Assembly (NCBI RefSeq): GCF_003293595.1
Contig: NZ_CP022162.1
Coordinates: forward strand, 30,345-94,344
Direction of reading: 5' to 3'
Source of the DNA: Microbacterium sp. PM5
Lineage (GTDB): Bacteria > Actinomycetota > Actinomycetes > Actinomycetales > Microbacteriaceae
Length of the DNA stretch: 64,000 nt
A program made the translations under genes and the position numbers. Below the pieces are notes generated by a model. It ran no database searches, was not told the DNA's origin, and saw only the letters and a list, made by a program, of their open reading frames with translations. Each line of letters opens with the position of its first letter. The first letter of the stretch is position 1. This document shows, piece after piece, positions 54,333 to 63,245 of this stretch.

Positions 54333-55990
54333 CGGCGCTGATCGTCACCGGCGGACCGGTGTTCGACGGGGAGCGACTGATCCCGGCGACGGCCGTCGCG
54401 GTGCGCGACGGGATCATCGTCGCGGTGGGATCGCTCGCCGATGCCCGCGCGGCCGCCCCGGGCGCCGACGAGCTGGATGCCGCGGGCGGCGTGATCGCGC
54501 CCTCGTTCGCCGACGCCCACGTGCATCTGGGCCTCGTGGCCCTCGAGGCGCTGGACTGCAGCCTCGATGACGCCGGAAGCGAGGCGGGATGTCTGGAGCG
54601 GGTGCGCACCCACGCCGACTCGCTGGACGACCCGCAGGCATGGGTGCGCGGTGGCGGCTGGCGCGCGGAGTGGTTCGCGGGCGGTACGCCCTCGCGGGAG
54701 GCGCTCGATGCGATCGTTCCCGACCGGCCCGTACTCCTCCTCGACAGCGACAGGCACGGCGGTTGGGCGAACTCGCGCGCACTGGCCCTCGCCGGCATCG
54801 ATCGCACGACCCCCGACCCGCCGGACGGGCGTATCGTCCGCCGTGCGGACGGCGAACCGCAGGGGACGCTGCGCGAGGGCGCCGTCGACCTCGTCGGACG
54901 CGTGGCGCCCGAGCCGAGTGCCGCCGCGCTGGCACCCGGCATCCGCGCGGGGGCCGATCACCTGATCTCCCTCGGTGTCACCGCCTGGCAGGAGGCCGCT
55001 CTGGCGTCGTTCGGCAGCATCCCCGACTTCACCGACGCGTACCATCTCGCGCTCGCCGCAGGACTGCGCGGTCGGCCCACCGGCGCGATCTGGGTGCCTC
55101 GCGACCTCACCGTGGACGGCGTCGATGCCTTCGTCGCCGGCGTCCGGGAGCGCGCCGACGCCGCGCACGCCACGGGCTTTCCCACGCGCACCGCCAAGCT
55201 CATGCTGGACGGGATCATCGAATCGAAGACCGCCGCGCTCGCGGACGGCTATCCCGACGGGTCGGCTGGTCTGCGCTACTTCTCCGATGAGCTCGTGCAC
55301 CGTGTCGTCGCCGCGCTGAACGCGGCCGGTCTCGCCGTGCACGTGCACGCGATCGGCGATACCGCCGTCACCCAGGCGCTCGACGCGTTCGCCGCCGGTG
55401 CCGCCCCGACCGGTGTGCGCAACCACATCGCGCATCTGCAGGTCGTCAATCCGCGGGATGTGCCCCGATTCGCCGCGACCGGAACCACGGTGAACGCACA
55501 GGCCTTCTGGGCCTGCCGCAACGAGGTGATGCGCACGGTCACCGAACCGCTGCTCGGGCCCGTGCGCGCGGCATGGCAGTTTCCGTTCGGCTCCCTCCGT
55601 CGCGCGGGTGCCGCCCTGGCGATGGGCTCGGACTGGCCGGTCTCGACCCCCGATCCGTGGACGGCGATCGGCGTCGCCGTCACCCGTCGCGAAGTCGGCG
55701 TCGCGGATGCCGAGCCGCTCGGTTCCGGGGAGGAGCTGTCGCTGAGCGCGGCGCTGGCCGCATACACGAGCGGCTCGCACGAGCTGATCGGCGACGGCAC
55801 GGTCGGACGGATCCGCGCGGGCGCTGCCGCCGATCTCGCGGTGGCCGATCGCGATCCGTTCGCCGGCGCGCCCGAGGAGATCGGGTTCACGCGCACCGCG
55901 TGGACGGTGTGCGCCGGTGAGGTGATCGGCGCTCACACGCACGCAGGCTCGGAGCGCGGCCGTGCAACGGCGTGCCCCGCCTGCGCGTGA
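54329..55990 (+). CDS. Amidohydrolase, YtcJ-like (Amidohydro_3)
   Basis: A 553-residue metal-dependent hydrolase. HxH motif ADAHVHLG with His64 and His66; the later metal/active-site features are VHVHAIGDTAVTQALDAF, RNHIAHLQVVNPRD and the catalytic aspartate in MGSDWPVSTPDPWTAI. Family members are N-substituted formamide deformylases and similar. Its ATG 54329 overlaps the P-type ATPase stop. Ends in a cysteine-containing tail ACPACA. Substrate unknown. Confidence 0.88.
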   Translation: MTALIVTGGPVFDGERLIPATAVAVRDGIIVAVGSLADARAAAPGADELDAAGGVIAPSFADAHVHLGLVALEALDCSLDDAGSEAGCLERVRTHADSLDDPQAWVRGGGWRAEWFAGGTPSREALDAIVPDRPVLLLDSDRHGGWANSRALALAGIDRTTPDPPDGRIVRRADGEPQGTLREGAVDLVGRVAPEPSAAALAPGIRAGADHLISLGVTAWQEAALASFGSIPDFTDAYHLALAAGLRGRPTGAIWVPRDLTVDGVDAFVAGVRERADAAHATGFPTRTAKLMLDGIIESKTAALADGYPDGSAGLRYFSDELVHRVVAALNAAGLAVHVHAIGDTAVTQALDAFAAGAAPTGVRNHIAHLQVVNPRDVPRFAATGTTVNAQAFWACRNEVMRTVTEPLLGPVRAAWQFPFGSLRRAGAALAMGSDWPVSTPDPWTAIGVAVTRREVGVADAEPLGSGEELSLSAALAAYTSGSHELIGDGTVGRIRAGAAADLAVADRDPFAGAPEEIGFTRTAWTVCAGEVIGAHTHAGSERGRATACPACA

Positions 55991-55999
55991 GCGGCCGCG

Positions 56000-56674
56000 T
56001 TAGCCCGTGCAGCCGAGTCCGGCGCGCAGCGAGGTCATCAGGTCGATCTCGGCGGACTGCGTCGCGATGACGCCCTGAGCGACCGCGAGCGCACGCGGCT
56101 CGTGTCCGAGCCGCAGCAACGCCTGCGCCATCGGCAGCGCGCCCTCGTGGTGTCGGATCATGAGGCCGAGGAACGTGCAGTCTGCCGCGGTGCCGGACTG
56201 TGCCCGCATCGCGGCGAGCTCGGCGGCGCTCGCCATGCCCATCTGCGTCATCAGCTCCGCGTCGGTCGGACGCGTCGCACCGCCGCCGTGTTGGTGAGAG
56301 GAGTCCGCGGCATCCATCCAGGCCATCAGCGGACCGCCGGTCTGGGGCAGGCCCCACTTCACGAGCCAGTCGTAGAACTCGCCCTTCTGCGCCGACTGCG
56401 TCGTCGCGATGTCGTAGGCCAGCACTCGCACGCCGTCGTTCGGCGTCGTGCGGTAGATGTCCATCGCCATCTCGACCGCCTGGCCGTGATGCAGCTGCAT
56501 GTCGCGCGCGAACCCGGCCTCGGGGGAGTCGGACGTGGGCGCCGCCGCGCCCTCCGCGCCGAAGGTGGAGAAGCGCCCGATCGCGAACGCGAGCGCCGCC
56601 ACGGCGAGCGCGACCAGCAGCACCGCCCACCACGGGGGGAGGGTGCGTCCGGTCGCCGGCTCGGGTGCGGTCAC
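56000..56674 (-). CDS. DUF305-domain protein
   Basis: A 224-residue membrane-anchored protein: one TM helix at residues 15-35 and an extracytoplasmic DUF305 domain. It contains FARDMQLHHGQAVEMAM and CTFLGLMIRHHEGALPMAQALL, the paired-histidine ferritin-like motifs of this family, possibly metal binding. GTG 56674 overlaps the stop of the upstream DUF3105 gene (GTGA). The pair is common in actinobacteria; function unknown. Confidence 0.87.
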   Translation of the reverse strand: MTAPEPATGRTLPPWWAVLLVALAVAALAFAIGRFSTFGAEGAAAPTSDSPEAGFARDMQLHHGQAVEMAMDIYRTTPNDGVRVLAYDIATTQSAQKGEFYDWLVKWGLPQTGGPLMAWMDAADSSHQHGGGATRPTDAELMTQMGMASAAELAAMRAQSGTAADCTFLGLMIRHHEGALPMAQALLRLGHEPRALAVAQGVIATQSAEIDLMTSLRAGLGCTG

Positions 56675-57381
56675 GACTGCTTGCCCGGCCCGTCGATCGC
56701 GCCGCTGCAGGATGCCGTCGGCTCCGGGACGTTCTGGTTGCGCCAGTACTCCTCGAAGAAGGTCGGGATGCGGGGGTCGCTCGCACTGTCGAGCTTCAGC
56801 TGTGCGTTCCAGGCGCTCAGCACGATCGGGCTGGGCAGGCCGACGTACGGTGAGAGGATCACGTACGACGAGGGCAGCTGCGCCTTCAGGGCGTCGAGAT
56901 CGGCGCCGCTGACGCGCGTCTGGTCGTAGGTGACCCACACGGCGCCGTGCTCGAGCGAGTGCACGGCGTTCTCGTTCTGCTGGGGCTGGTCGTAGATGCC
57001 GCAGTTCAGCCAGAACTGGTTGTGGGGGCCGCCCGCCGGCGGATTCTGCGGATAGTCGACCGTGCCGGCGACGTGCTGCGTGGCGTTCGCGAACGTCTCG
57101 ACGCCGTCGATGACGGCGCCGGTTCCTCCGGCCTGGTAGGTGACCGGCTTCGGCGCGAAGGCGATGGATGCCGCGACGACAGCGACGACGGCGACGGCTG
57201 CGGTGCTGCCGACGATCCACCAGGTCAGACGGCTGCGCCGCCGGCGCGCGAGCTGACGCTGGTACTCGGCGAGCTTCTCCTGCTTCTGGAGTTCGCGCTG
57301 CTGCTTGACGGTCAGTTCGATGTTCGCACGCGTGGCGGGGTTGCCGCTCGTGCGTTTGCGGTCGGACGGCGTGGGGGTCAT
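56671..57381 (-). CDS. DUF3105-domain membrane protein
   Basis: A 236-residue protein. A charged N-terminal region with a short helix (residues 20-45, QQRELQKQEKLAEYQRQLARRRRSR) precedes one TM helix (50-72) and the DUF3105 domain with VDYPQNPPAGGPHNQFWLNCGIYDQPQQNENAVHSLEHGAVWVTY. ATG 57381 follows GAGGATCC. The conserved HNQ, CGIY and SLEHG are family marks. Overlaps the DUF305 gene; function unknown. Confidence 0.87.
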   Translation of the reverse strand: MTPTPSDRKRTSGNPATRANIELTVKQQRELQKQEKLAEYQRQLARRRRSRLTWWIVGSTAAVAVVAVVAASIAFAPKPVTYQAGGTGAVIDGVETFANATQHVAGTVDYPQNPPAGGPHNQFWLNCGIYDQPQQNENAVHSLEHGAVWVTYDQTRVSGADLDALKAQLPSSYVILSPYVGLPSPIVLSAWNAQLKLDSASDPRIPTFFEEYWRNQNVPEPTASCSGAIDGPGKQS

Positions 57382-57625
57382 GGATCCTCGGCTCGGGTCG
57401 CGGTCGGGGTGATCAAGGCACGGGTGCCTTCCGATCGTATGCGCATGAATGACTCGGATGCTGGGGAAACGGTTAGGATCGAAGGAGTCTCGAATCGTTT
57501 CGAACCTCTTCGCCGGCGTCATCGCGCTCCGATCGACGCCTCGCCGCCTCTTCGCGACCGCGCGGCGCTCTGCGCTGCGGCATCCGCGTCGCCCGTCTGT
57601 CCGTCATCCCACCCGTCTGGAAACC

Positions 57626-58966
57626 GTGCGCGAAAACCCCGCCCCCCGAACTGCCTCGACACCCCTGCCCGCGGCTGCGCGTACGGCCACCGGTGCCATC
57701 CGCACGCTCGGATCGCACCCCGCCACCGCTCCGGTCGTCCTGCACCCCGGTGACGCGATCTCCACCGCACGCCGCGTGGTGTACATCATCCTGCTCGGCG
57801 CGCTCACTGCGCTCGGACCCTTCACGATCGACCTCTACCTGCCCGCGTTCCCGACGTTGCAGGCCGACTTCCGCACGTCCGCCGCGGCGATCCAGCTCAC
57901 CCTGACCGGCACGATGGTCGGCTTCGCGCTCGGTCAGCTGATCGTCGGACCGCTCAGCGACAAGGTCGGACGCCGCGTGCCGCTGCTCGCGGTCACCGCC
58001 CTTCACGTCGTGGCCAGTGCCGCTGCGGCTCTCGCCCCCGATCTCACGCTCCTCGCGATCGCGCGCGTGTTCATGGGCGTCGGGGCTGCAGCCGGTGGCG
58101 TGGTCGCGATGGCGATCGTCCGCGACCTGTTCGGAGGTCGCCGGCTGGTGGTCATGCTGAGCCGGCTCGCGCTGGTGTCGGGAGCAGCCCCCGTCGTCGC
58201 GCCGCTCATCGGCTCCGCTCTGCTGTCGGTCATGCCGTGGCGTGGCATCTTCGTGGTCCTGGCGCTCTACGGTGCGGTGATGCTCGTGGCGGCGATCTGG
58301 CTCATCCCCGAGACGCTGCCGGCCGCGCGGCGCAAGGAGCGCGGGGCGACCACGGTGCTGCAGCGCTACCGCGGCGTCTTCAGCGATCGGGTGTTCGTCG
58401 GTGTCCTGATCATCGGGGGCATGTCCTTCAGCGGTCTCTTCTCGTACCTGTCGTCCTCCTCGTTCCTCTTCCAGGAGACGTACGGCTTCGACGCCCAGCA
58501 GTACGGATTGCTGTTCGCCGCCAACTCCCTCGGCCTCGTCGTGGGTGTGCAGGTGGCCGCGCGGCTCGCGGCCCGCTTCGGCCCGCAGTGGGTGCTGTCG
58601 GTGTCGACCGGCGTGCTGGTGCTCGCCGCGATCGCGATCATCGCGTGCGACCAGCTCGGGTGGGGGCTGTGGGGCACCATGGTGCCGCTGTTCGTGTTCA
58701 TGACGGCGTGCGGCTTCACCTTCCCCTGCGTGCAGGTGCTCGCGCTCGATCGCCACGGCAAGGCCGCCGGCACCGCGGCATCCATCCTCGGGGCGACGAA
58801 CTTCGGCGTCGCGGGGCTGATCTCCCCGATCGTCGGATGGGTCGCGCGGGATGCCGGCATCACGGCGACGACGATGGCATCGGTCATGGTGGGGTGCGCC
58901 CTGATCGGGGCGGTCTCGCTCTGGGCGGTCGTGCGACCGTGGACCGTGGAGCGGCTCGCGCCCTGA
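57626..58966 (+). CDS. MFS exporter, Bcr/CflA type
   Basis: A 446-residue 12-helix transporter of the Bcr/CflA subfamily: FTIDLYLPAFPTLQADFRTSAAAIQLTLTGTMVGFALGQLIVGPLSDKVGRRVPLL is the standard N-terminus. The start is uncertain: GTG 57626 (with GGAAACC upstream) gives a 40-residue cytoplasmic lead, and earlier in-frame codons are less likely. It exports drugs or amino acids. No regulator adjacent. Confidence 0.82.
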   Translation: MRENPAPRTASTPLPAAARTATGAIRTLGSHPATAPVVLHPGDAISTARRVVYIILLGALTALGPFTIDLYLPAFPTLQADFRTSAAAIQLTLTGTMVGFALGQLIVGPLSDKVGRRVPLLAVTALHVVASAAAALAPDLTLLAIARVFMGVGAAAGGVVAMAIVRDLFGGRRLVVMLSRLALVSGAAPVVAPLIGSALLSVMPWRGIFVVLALYGAVMLVAAIWLIPETLPAARRKERGATTVLQRYRGVFSDRVFVGVLIIGGMSFSGLFSYLSSSSFLFQETYGFDAQQYGLLFAANSLGLVVGVQVAARLAARFGPQWVLSVSTGVLVLAAIAIIACDQLGWGLWGTMVPLFVFMTACGFTFPCVQVLALDRHGKAAGTAASILGATNFGVAGLISPIVGWVARDAGITATTMASVMVGCALIGAVSLWAVVRPWTVERLAP

Positions 58967-58993
58967 GCCGCCGGCGTCCGGCACAATGGGGCG

Positions 58994-59638
58994 ATGAGAG
59001 CGCCCCTGGACGACGACGTCACGACGATCATGCTGCAGCGGCTCGTCGTGGGGGTGTTGTTGATCGCGACCACGGTGTGGCTCGGCATCCAGGTGGTGGT
59101 CGAAGCCGACGTGAACGTCGACGAGTGGTGGAACGTGTTCGTCGACCGTTTCGCCTTTCTCGACGGCGTCGCCCTCGCGATGAACTTCCTCGGCGGCGGA
59201 TGGTTCGCCACCTTCGTCGTCCCGCTCGCGGGCGTCGCGCTGCTGCTGTCCCGGCGTCGTCCGCGCGGCGCGCTGTTCGTGGTCGTCGCGTCCCTGGGAA
59301 GCGTCGCGCTCGTGCAGCTGCTGAAGGCGCTGTTCGGACGCGCCCGACCCGAGGACATGATCGTCTTCTCCGATCACGGCTCCTTCCCCTCCGGACACAC
59401 CGCGAACGCGGCGACGGTCGCGACGATCGCGGTCATCCTCTTTCCGCGGGTGTGGGTCGCCGTGGTCGGCGGCGCGTGGGTGTTCGCGATGGCGTTCAGC
59501 CGCACCCAGGTGCACGCCCACTGGCTGAGCGACACCGTCGGCGGCACCCTCGTGGGCGTGGGGGCGACCCTCGTGGTCGCGGCGATCTGCGCGCGCATGC
59601 TCGAGCGTGAGAACGAGCGGGTGCGCTCGCTAGGCTGA
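58994..59638 (+). CDS. PAP2-family phosphatase
   Basis: A 214-residue membrane phosphatase with about five helices. The three PAP2 motifs are intact: KALFGRARP (111-119), PSGH (132-135) and SR-x5-H-x3-D (169-180, His176). It hydrolyses lipid or prenyl phosphates on the outer face. CACAAT ends six bases before ATG 58994, a leaderless promoter. The next gene starts five bases after. Confidence 0.9.
   Translation: MRAPLDDDVTTIMLQRLVVGVLLIATTVWLGIQVVVEADVNVDEWWNVFVDRFAFLDGVALAMNFLGGGWFATFVVPLAGVALLLSRRRPRGALFVVVASLGSVALVQLLKALFGRARPEDMIVFSDHGSFPSGHTANAATVATIAVILFPRVWVAVVGGAWVFAMAFSRTQVHAHWLSDTVGGTLVGVGATLVVAAICARMLERENERVRSLG
59631..59636 (+). promoter_or_regulatory. Leaderless -10 box of HerA-like gene
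   Basis: TAGGCT ends seven bases before ATG 59644 and overlaps the end of the PAP2 gene. Confidence 0.5.
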
Positions 59639-59643
59639 GCGCC

Positions 59644-61602
59644 ATGAGCGCTGTCGATGACGCAGAACTTGCCCGACTGCAGGCCGAGGCGGAAGCGGCG
59701 GAGGCCGCGCTGAAGCTCGCCCAGGCCAAAGCCGCGCTCGCCGCCGCCCAAGCCGCGCGCGCTGCGGGAGGTGCCGCTGCGGGGGCTGCCGCTGCGGGGG
59801 CTGCCGCGGCGGGGGCGGCCGCTGCTGCGCCTGCGGAGGAGATTTCCGCTCCGGAGGTCGACGCGGGCGTATCGACTCCTCCCGAGGCGATATCTCCTCC
59901 CGAAGCGTCGGCGGCGGATGCCGCGCAGACGGTTCCCGAGGCGCCGGCGGCGGATGCCGCGGCATCCGGTCCTTTGAACGACGCGCAGGTTGCGGCGATC
60001 GCGAAGGGATACGCCTTCGACGGCCTCACCCTCGATCTCGGGGCACTGATGAACACCGACCCGGTGCCGTCGGCGCAGATCCGCATCCCGCTGGGGATGA
60101 TGAACCGGCACGGCCTGGTCGCGGGAGCCACCGGCACCGGAAAGACCCGCACGCTGCAGGGGCTCGCCGAACAGCTCGCCGCGAAGGGCGTGCCCGTCTT
60201 CGCCGCCGACATGAAGGGCGACCTGTCGGGCGTGGCGACGCCCGGCGAGCCGAGCGAGAAGCTGCTCGCGCGGACGGCCGCAATCGGTCAGGAGTGGACG
60301 CCCGCGGCATCCGTCACCGAGTACTTCGCCCTCGGGGGCGTCGGAAAGGGCGTGCCGGTGCGGGCGACCGTCTCGGGGTTCGGACCGCTGCTGCTCAGCA
60401 AGGTGCTCGACCTCAACGAGACCCAGGAGTCGAGCCTCGGGCTCGTCTTCCATTACGCGGACGCCAACGGGCTGGCCCTGGTCGATCTCTCCGATCTGCG
60501 CGCCGTGCTCACCTGGCTCACGAGCGACGACGGCAAGGACGAGCTGAAGGCGCTCGGCGGACTGTCGTCGGCGACCGCCGGCGTGATCCTGCGCAAGCTC
60601 ATCACCTTCGCCGACGACGGGGCCGACGTCTTCTTCGGCGAGCCGGAGTTCGACGTGCGCGACTTCCTGCGTACTGCCGCCGACGGGCGCGGTGTGATTT
60701 CGCTGCTGGAGGTTCCGGGCGTCGCCGACAAGCCGGCCCTGTTCTCGACGTTTCTCATGTACCTGCTGGCGGAGCTGTTCGAGATCCTCCCGGAGGTGGG
60801 GGATCTCGACACACCGAAGCTCGTGTTCTTCTTCGACGAGGCCCACCTGCTGTTTCGCGATGCGTCGAAGTCGTTCCTGTCCGCCATCACCCAGACCGTC
60901 CGCCTCATCCGCTCCAAGGGCGTCGGCGTGTTCTTCGTCACGCAGACGCCGAAGGACGTTCCCTCCGACGTGCTCGGCCAGCTGGGCTCACGCGTGCAGC
61001 ATGCCCTCCGTGCCTTCACGCCCGACGACGCCAAGGCGCTGCGGGCGACCGTCGGCACGTATCCGAAGAGCGGTTACGACCTCGAACGGGTGCTGCAGGA
61101 GCTCGGCACCGGTGAGGCGATCGTCACCGTCATGAACGAGAAGGGCGCTCCGACCCCGGTCGCCTGGACCCGACTGCGCGCGCCGCAGGGCCTCATGTCG
61201 CCGACCCCCGACCCCGATATCGAACGAGCCGTGCACGCCTCGCCGCTGCTGGCCCGTTACGGGACGCCGATCGACCGGGAGTCGGCGCGCGAGATCCTCA
61301 CCGCGAAGATGAACGCCGCCGCCGAGGCGGACGCCGCGGCCACGCGGGCCGAGGCGCAGGAGCAGGCGGCGAAGGAGCAGGAGAAGCAGCAGGCCGCGCA
61401 GGCGAAGGCGGATGCCGCCGCCGCGCGCGAGCGGCAGAAGGAGTACGACCGGATCCTCCGCTCCACCGGCGGCTCGACGCAGACGACGCGCACGTCGCGT
61501 TCGTCGCAGAAGTCGCCGCTTGAGCAGGTGCTGAACTCGAAGTCGACCCAGACGATCCTCAACTCGGTGATCCGAGGACTGTTCGGCACCGGCCGCCGCT
61601 GA
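59644..61602 (+). CDS. HerA-like ATPase (DUF853)
   Basis: A 652-residue P-loop ATPase. An N-terminal coiled-coil (residues 5-40) and a low-complexity alanine/proline region (41-110) precede the ATPase: Walker A GATGTGKT at 161-168, Walker B LVFFFDEAH ending at 401, then VFFVTQTPKDVP. A C-terminal charged helix (565-610) follows. In the low-complexity part, residues 64-86 are coded by a copy of the palindromic repeat seen at 537-601. HerA/DUF853 proteins are DNA translocases or helicases; the partner nuclease NurA is not adjacent. Confidence 0.88.
   Translation: MSAVDDAELARLQAEAEAAEAALKLAQAKAALAAAQAARAAGGAAAGAAAAGAAAAGAAAAAPAEEISAPEVDAGVSTPPEAISPPEASAADAAQTVPEAPAADAAASGPLNDAQVAAIAKGYAFDGLTLDLGALMNTDPVPSAQIRIPLGMMNRHGLVAGATGTGKTRTLQGLAEQLAAKGVPVFAADMKGDLSGVATPGEPSEKLLARTAAIGQEWTPAASVTEYFALGGVGKGVPVRATVSGFGPLLLSKVLDLNETQESSLGLVFHYADANGLALVDLSDLRAVLTWLTSDDGKDELKALGGLSSATAGVILRKLITFADDGADVFFGEPEFDVRDFLRTAADGRGVISLLEVPGVADKPALFSTFLMYLLAELFEILPEVGDLDTPKLVFFFDEAHLLFRDASKSFLSAITQTVRLIRSKGVGVFFVTQTPKDVPSDVLGQLGSRVQHALRAFTPDDAKALRATVGTYPKSGYDLERVLQELGTGEAIVTVMNEKGAPTPVAWTRLRAPQGLMSPTPDPDIERAVHASPLLARYGTPIDRESAREILTAKMNAAAEADAAATRAEAQEQAAKEQEKQQAAQAKADAAAARERQKEYDRILRSTGGSTQTTRTSRSSQKSPLEQVLNSKSTQTILNSVIRGLFGTGRR
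59835..59900. repeat. Palindromic repeat inside coding region
   Basis: GGAGGAGATTTC (59835-59846) and TATCTCCTCC (59891-59900) with inner CCGGAGG/CTCCTCCCG match the order and arms of the palindrome at 537-601, but are less perfect. It lies in the alanine/proline region of the HerA-like gene and stays in frame. Confidence 0.6.
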
Positions 61603-61604
61603 CG

Positions 61605-61622
61605 TTCGCCCTTGCGGGCGAA
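61605..61622 (+). terminator. Hairpin after HerA-like gene
   Basis: TTCGCCC (61605-61611) and GGGCGAA (61616-61622) form a perfect 7-bp stem with a TTGC loop, two bases after the stop codon; no T-run. Confidence 0.45.
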
Positions 61623-61663
61623 GAGCCCGTGCGCAAGGGGATGCGCCGCGGGCAGCGGCCGTC

Positions 61664-61669
61664 TAGCGT
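61664..61669 (+). promoter_or_regulatory. Leaderless -10 box of SDR gene
   Basis: TAGCGT ends seven bases before ATG 61677. Confidence 0.45.
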
Positions 61670-61676
61670 GACGGAC

Positions 61677-63236
61677 ATGAGCGAGCTGTCGAGCCCCACC
61701 GGCCGGGAAGAAGAGCTGCGCGCCGTGCCGCGCGCAGACGGCACGGCGCCGCGTGCGCTCGTGCTCGGTGCGACCGGCTACATCGGGGGACGGCTGGTGC
61801 CGCGGCTGATCGCGGCCGGCTACCGCGTGCGCGTGCTCGTGCGCGACGCGGCACGCCTGAGCGCGTTCTCCTGGGGCGACGAGGTCGACGTCGTGGTCGG
61901 CTCGGCCGTCGACGAACCGGCGCTCGCGCAGGCCTGCGCCGACGTCGACGTGCTCTACTACCTCATCCACTCGATGTCGGCCGGCGCCGGTTTCGAGCAG
62001 GCCGATCTCGCCGCCGCGCGCGCCGTCGCGACGGCGGCGGCCGCGGCATCCGTCGCTCGCCTGGTGTACCTGGGCGGGCTGCACCCGGAGGGCGTGCCGC
62101 TGAGCCCGCATCTGCGCTCCCGGGTCGAGGTGGGGGAGGTGTTCCTCGCCAGCGGTGTGCCCACGCTCGTGCTGCAGGCCGGTGTCGTGATCGGGTCGGG
62201 GTCGGCCTCGTTCGAGATGATCCGCCACCTCACCGAGGTGCTGCCGTACATGCCCGCCCCCAAGTGGGTGCGCAACTTCATCCAGCCGATCGCCGTCCGC
62301 GACGTCATGCACTACCTGCTGGGCGCCGCGCGCGTCGCCGCCGACGTGAACCGCGCCGTCGACATCGGCGGACCCGACGTGCTGCGCTACGGGCAGATGA
62401 TGAACGGCTACGCGGTCGAGGCGGGCCTGCCGCAGCGGCCGATCGCGCCCCTGCCGGTGCTCACGCCGGGACTGGCGTCGCACTGGGTCAACGTCGTCAC
62501 ACCGGTGCCGCGCTCGATCGCGCGTCCGCTCATCGCCTCGCTGCAGAACGAGTGCGTCATGGACGACCACGACATCGACGCCATCATCCCGCCGCCGGCG
62601 GGCGGCCTCACGCCCTATCGCCGGGCCGTGGCGCTGGCCCTGGGGCGCGTCGCGGCCGACAGCGTGGAGACGAGCTGGCAGGATGCCGAGGTCAGCGGCG
62701 TGCCATCGGATCCGCTGCCGTCCGACCCGGAGTGGTCGGGGCGCACCGTGTTCACCGACGTGCGCACGGCGACGACGACCGCGAGCCCCGCGCGGCTCTG
62801 GGAGGTCATCGAAGGGATCGGCGGCGAGAACGGCTGGTACTCCGCGCCCGTGCTGTGGGCGCTGCGCGGCTGGATGGACCGGGTCGTCGGAGGCGTGGGG
62901 CTCGTGCGCGGACGGCGCAATCGCAGCCGCGTGGCCGTCGGCGATGTCGTCGACTTCTGGCGTGTCGAGAAGGTCGAGCCGGAGCGACTGCTGCGCCTGC
63001 GTGCCGAGATGAAGGTACCCGGTCTGGCGTGGCTCGACCTCGGCTGCGAGCCGGGCGCCGACGGCGGCGCCGTGTACCGCCAGCGCGCGGTCTTCTTCCC
63101 GTCGGGGCTGTCGGGCCGGTTGTACTGGCTGGCGGTGCTGCCGTTCCACGGGTTCATCTTCCGGGGGATGGCCAACCGCATCACGGCGGCGGCGGAGCAC
63201 GCGGATGCCGCCGAGCACGTGGATGCTGCGGCCTAG
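61677..63236 (+). CDS. SDR/NmrA-type NAD(P)-binding protein with DUF2867
   Basis: A 519-residue protein. The N-terminal atypical short-chain dehydrogenase has LGATGYIGG at residues 30-38 and the YYLIHSM segment in which the tyrosine replaces the usual active-site pattern; the C-terminal 170 residues match DUF2867 (TTTASPARLWEVIEGIGGENGWY, VGDVVDFWRVE). The combination is common in actinobacteria. No RBS; -10-like TAGCGT before ATG 61677. Substrate unknown; possibly membrane quinone or lipid related. Confidence 0.87.
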   Translation: MSELSSPTGREEELRAVPRADGTAPRALVLGATGYIGGRLVPRLIAAGYRVRVLVRDAARLSAFSWGDEVDVVVGSAVDEPALAQACADVDVLYYLIHSMSAGAGFEQADLAAARAVATAAAAASVARLVYLGGLHPEGVPLSPHLRSRVEVGEVFLASGVPTLVLQAGVVIGSGSASFEMIRHLTEVLPYMPAPKWVRNFIQPIAVRDVMHYLLGAARVAADVNRAVDIGGPDVLRYGQMMNGYAVEAGLPQRPIAPLPVLTPGLASHWVNVVTPVPRSIARPLIASLQNECVMDDHDIDAIIPPPAGGLTPYRRAVALALGRVAADSVETSWQDAEVSGVPSDPLPSDPEWSGRTVFTDVRTATTTASPARLWEVIEGIGGENGWYSAPVLWALRGWMDRVVGGVGLVRGRRNRSRVAVGDVVDFWRVEKVEPERLLRLRAEMKVPGLAWLDLGCEPGADGGAVYRQRAVFFPSGLSGRLYWLAVLPFHGFIFRGMANRITAAAEHADAAEHVDAAA

Positions 63237-63239
63237 ACT
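63234..63239 (+). promoter_or_regulatory. Leaderless -10 box of GNAT gene
   Basis: TAGACT ends six bases before GTG 63246. Confidence 0.5.
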
Positions 63240-63245
63240 CGCGCC

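Noticed and set aside
59755..59830. Tandem GGGGCTGCCGCTGC units in HerA-like gene
   Set aside because: They only encode a poly-alanine/glycine linker and are expected slippage in high-GC low-complexity DNA, not a mobile element.
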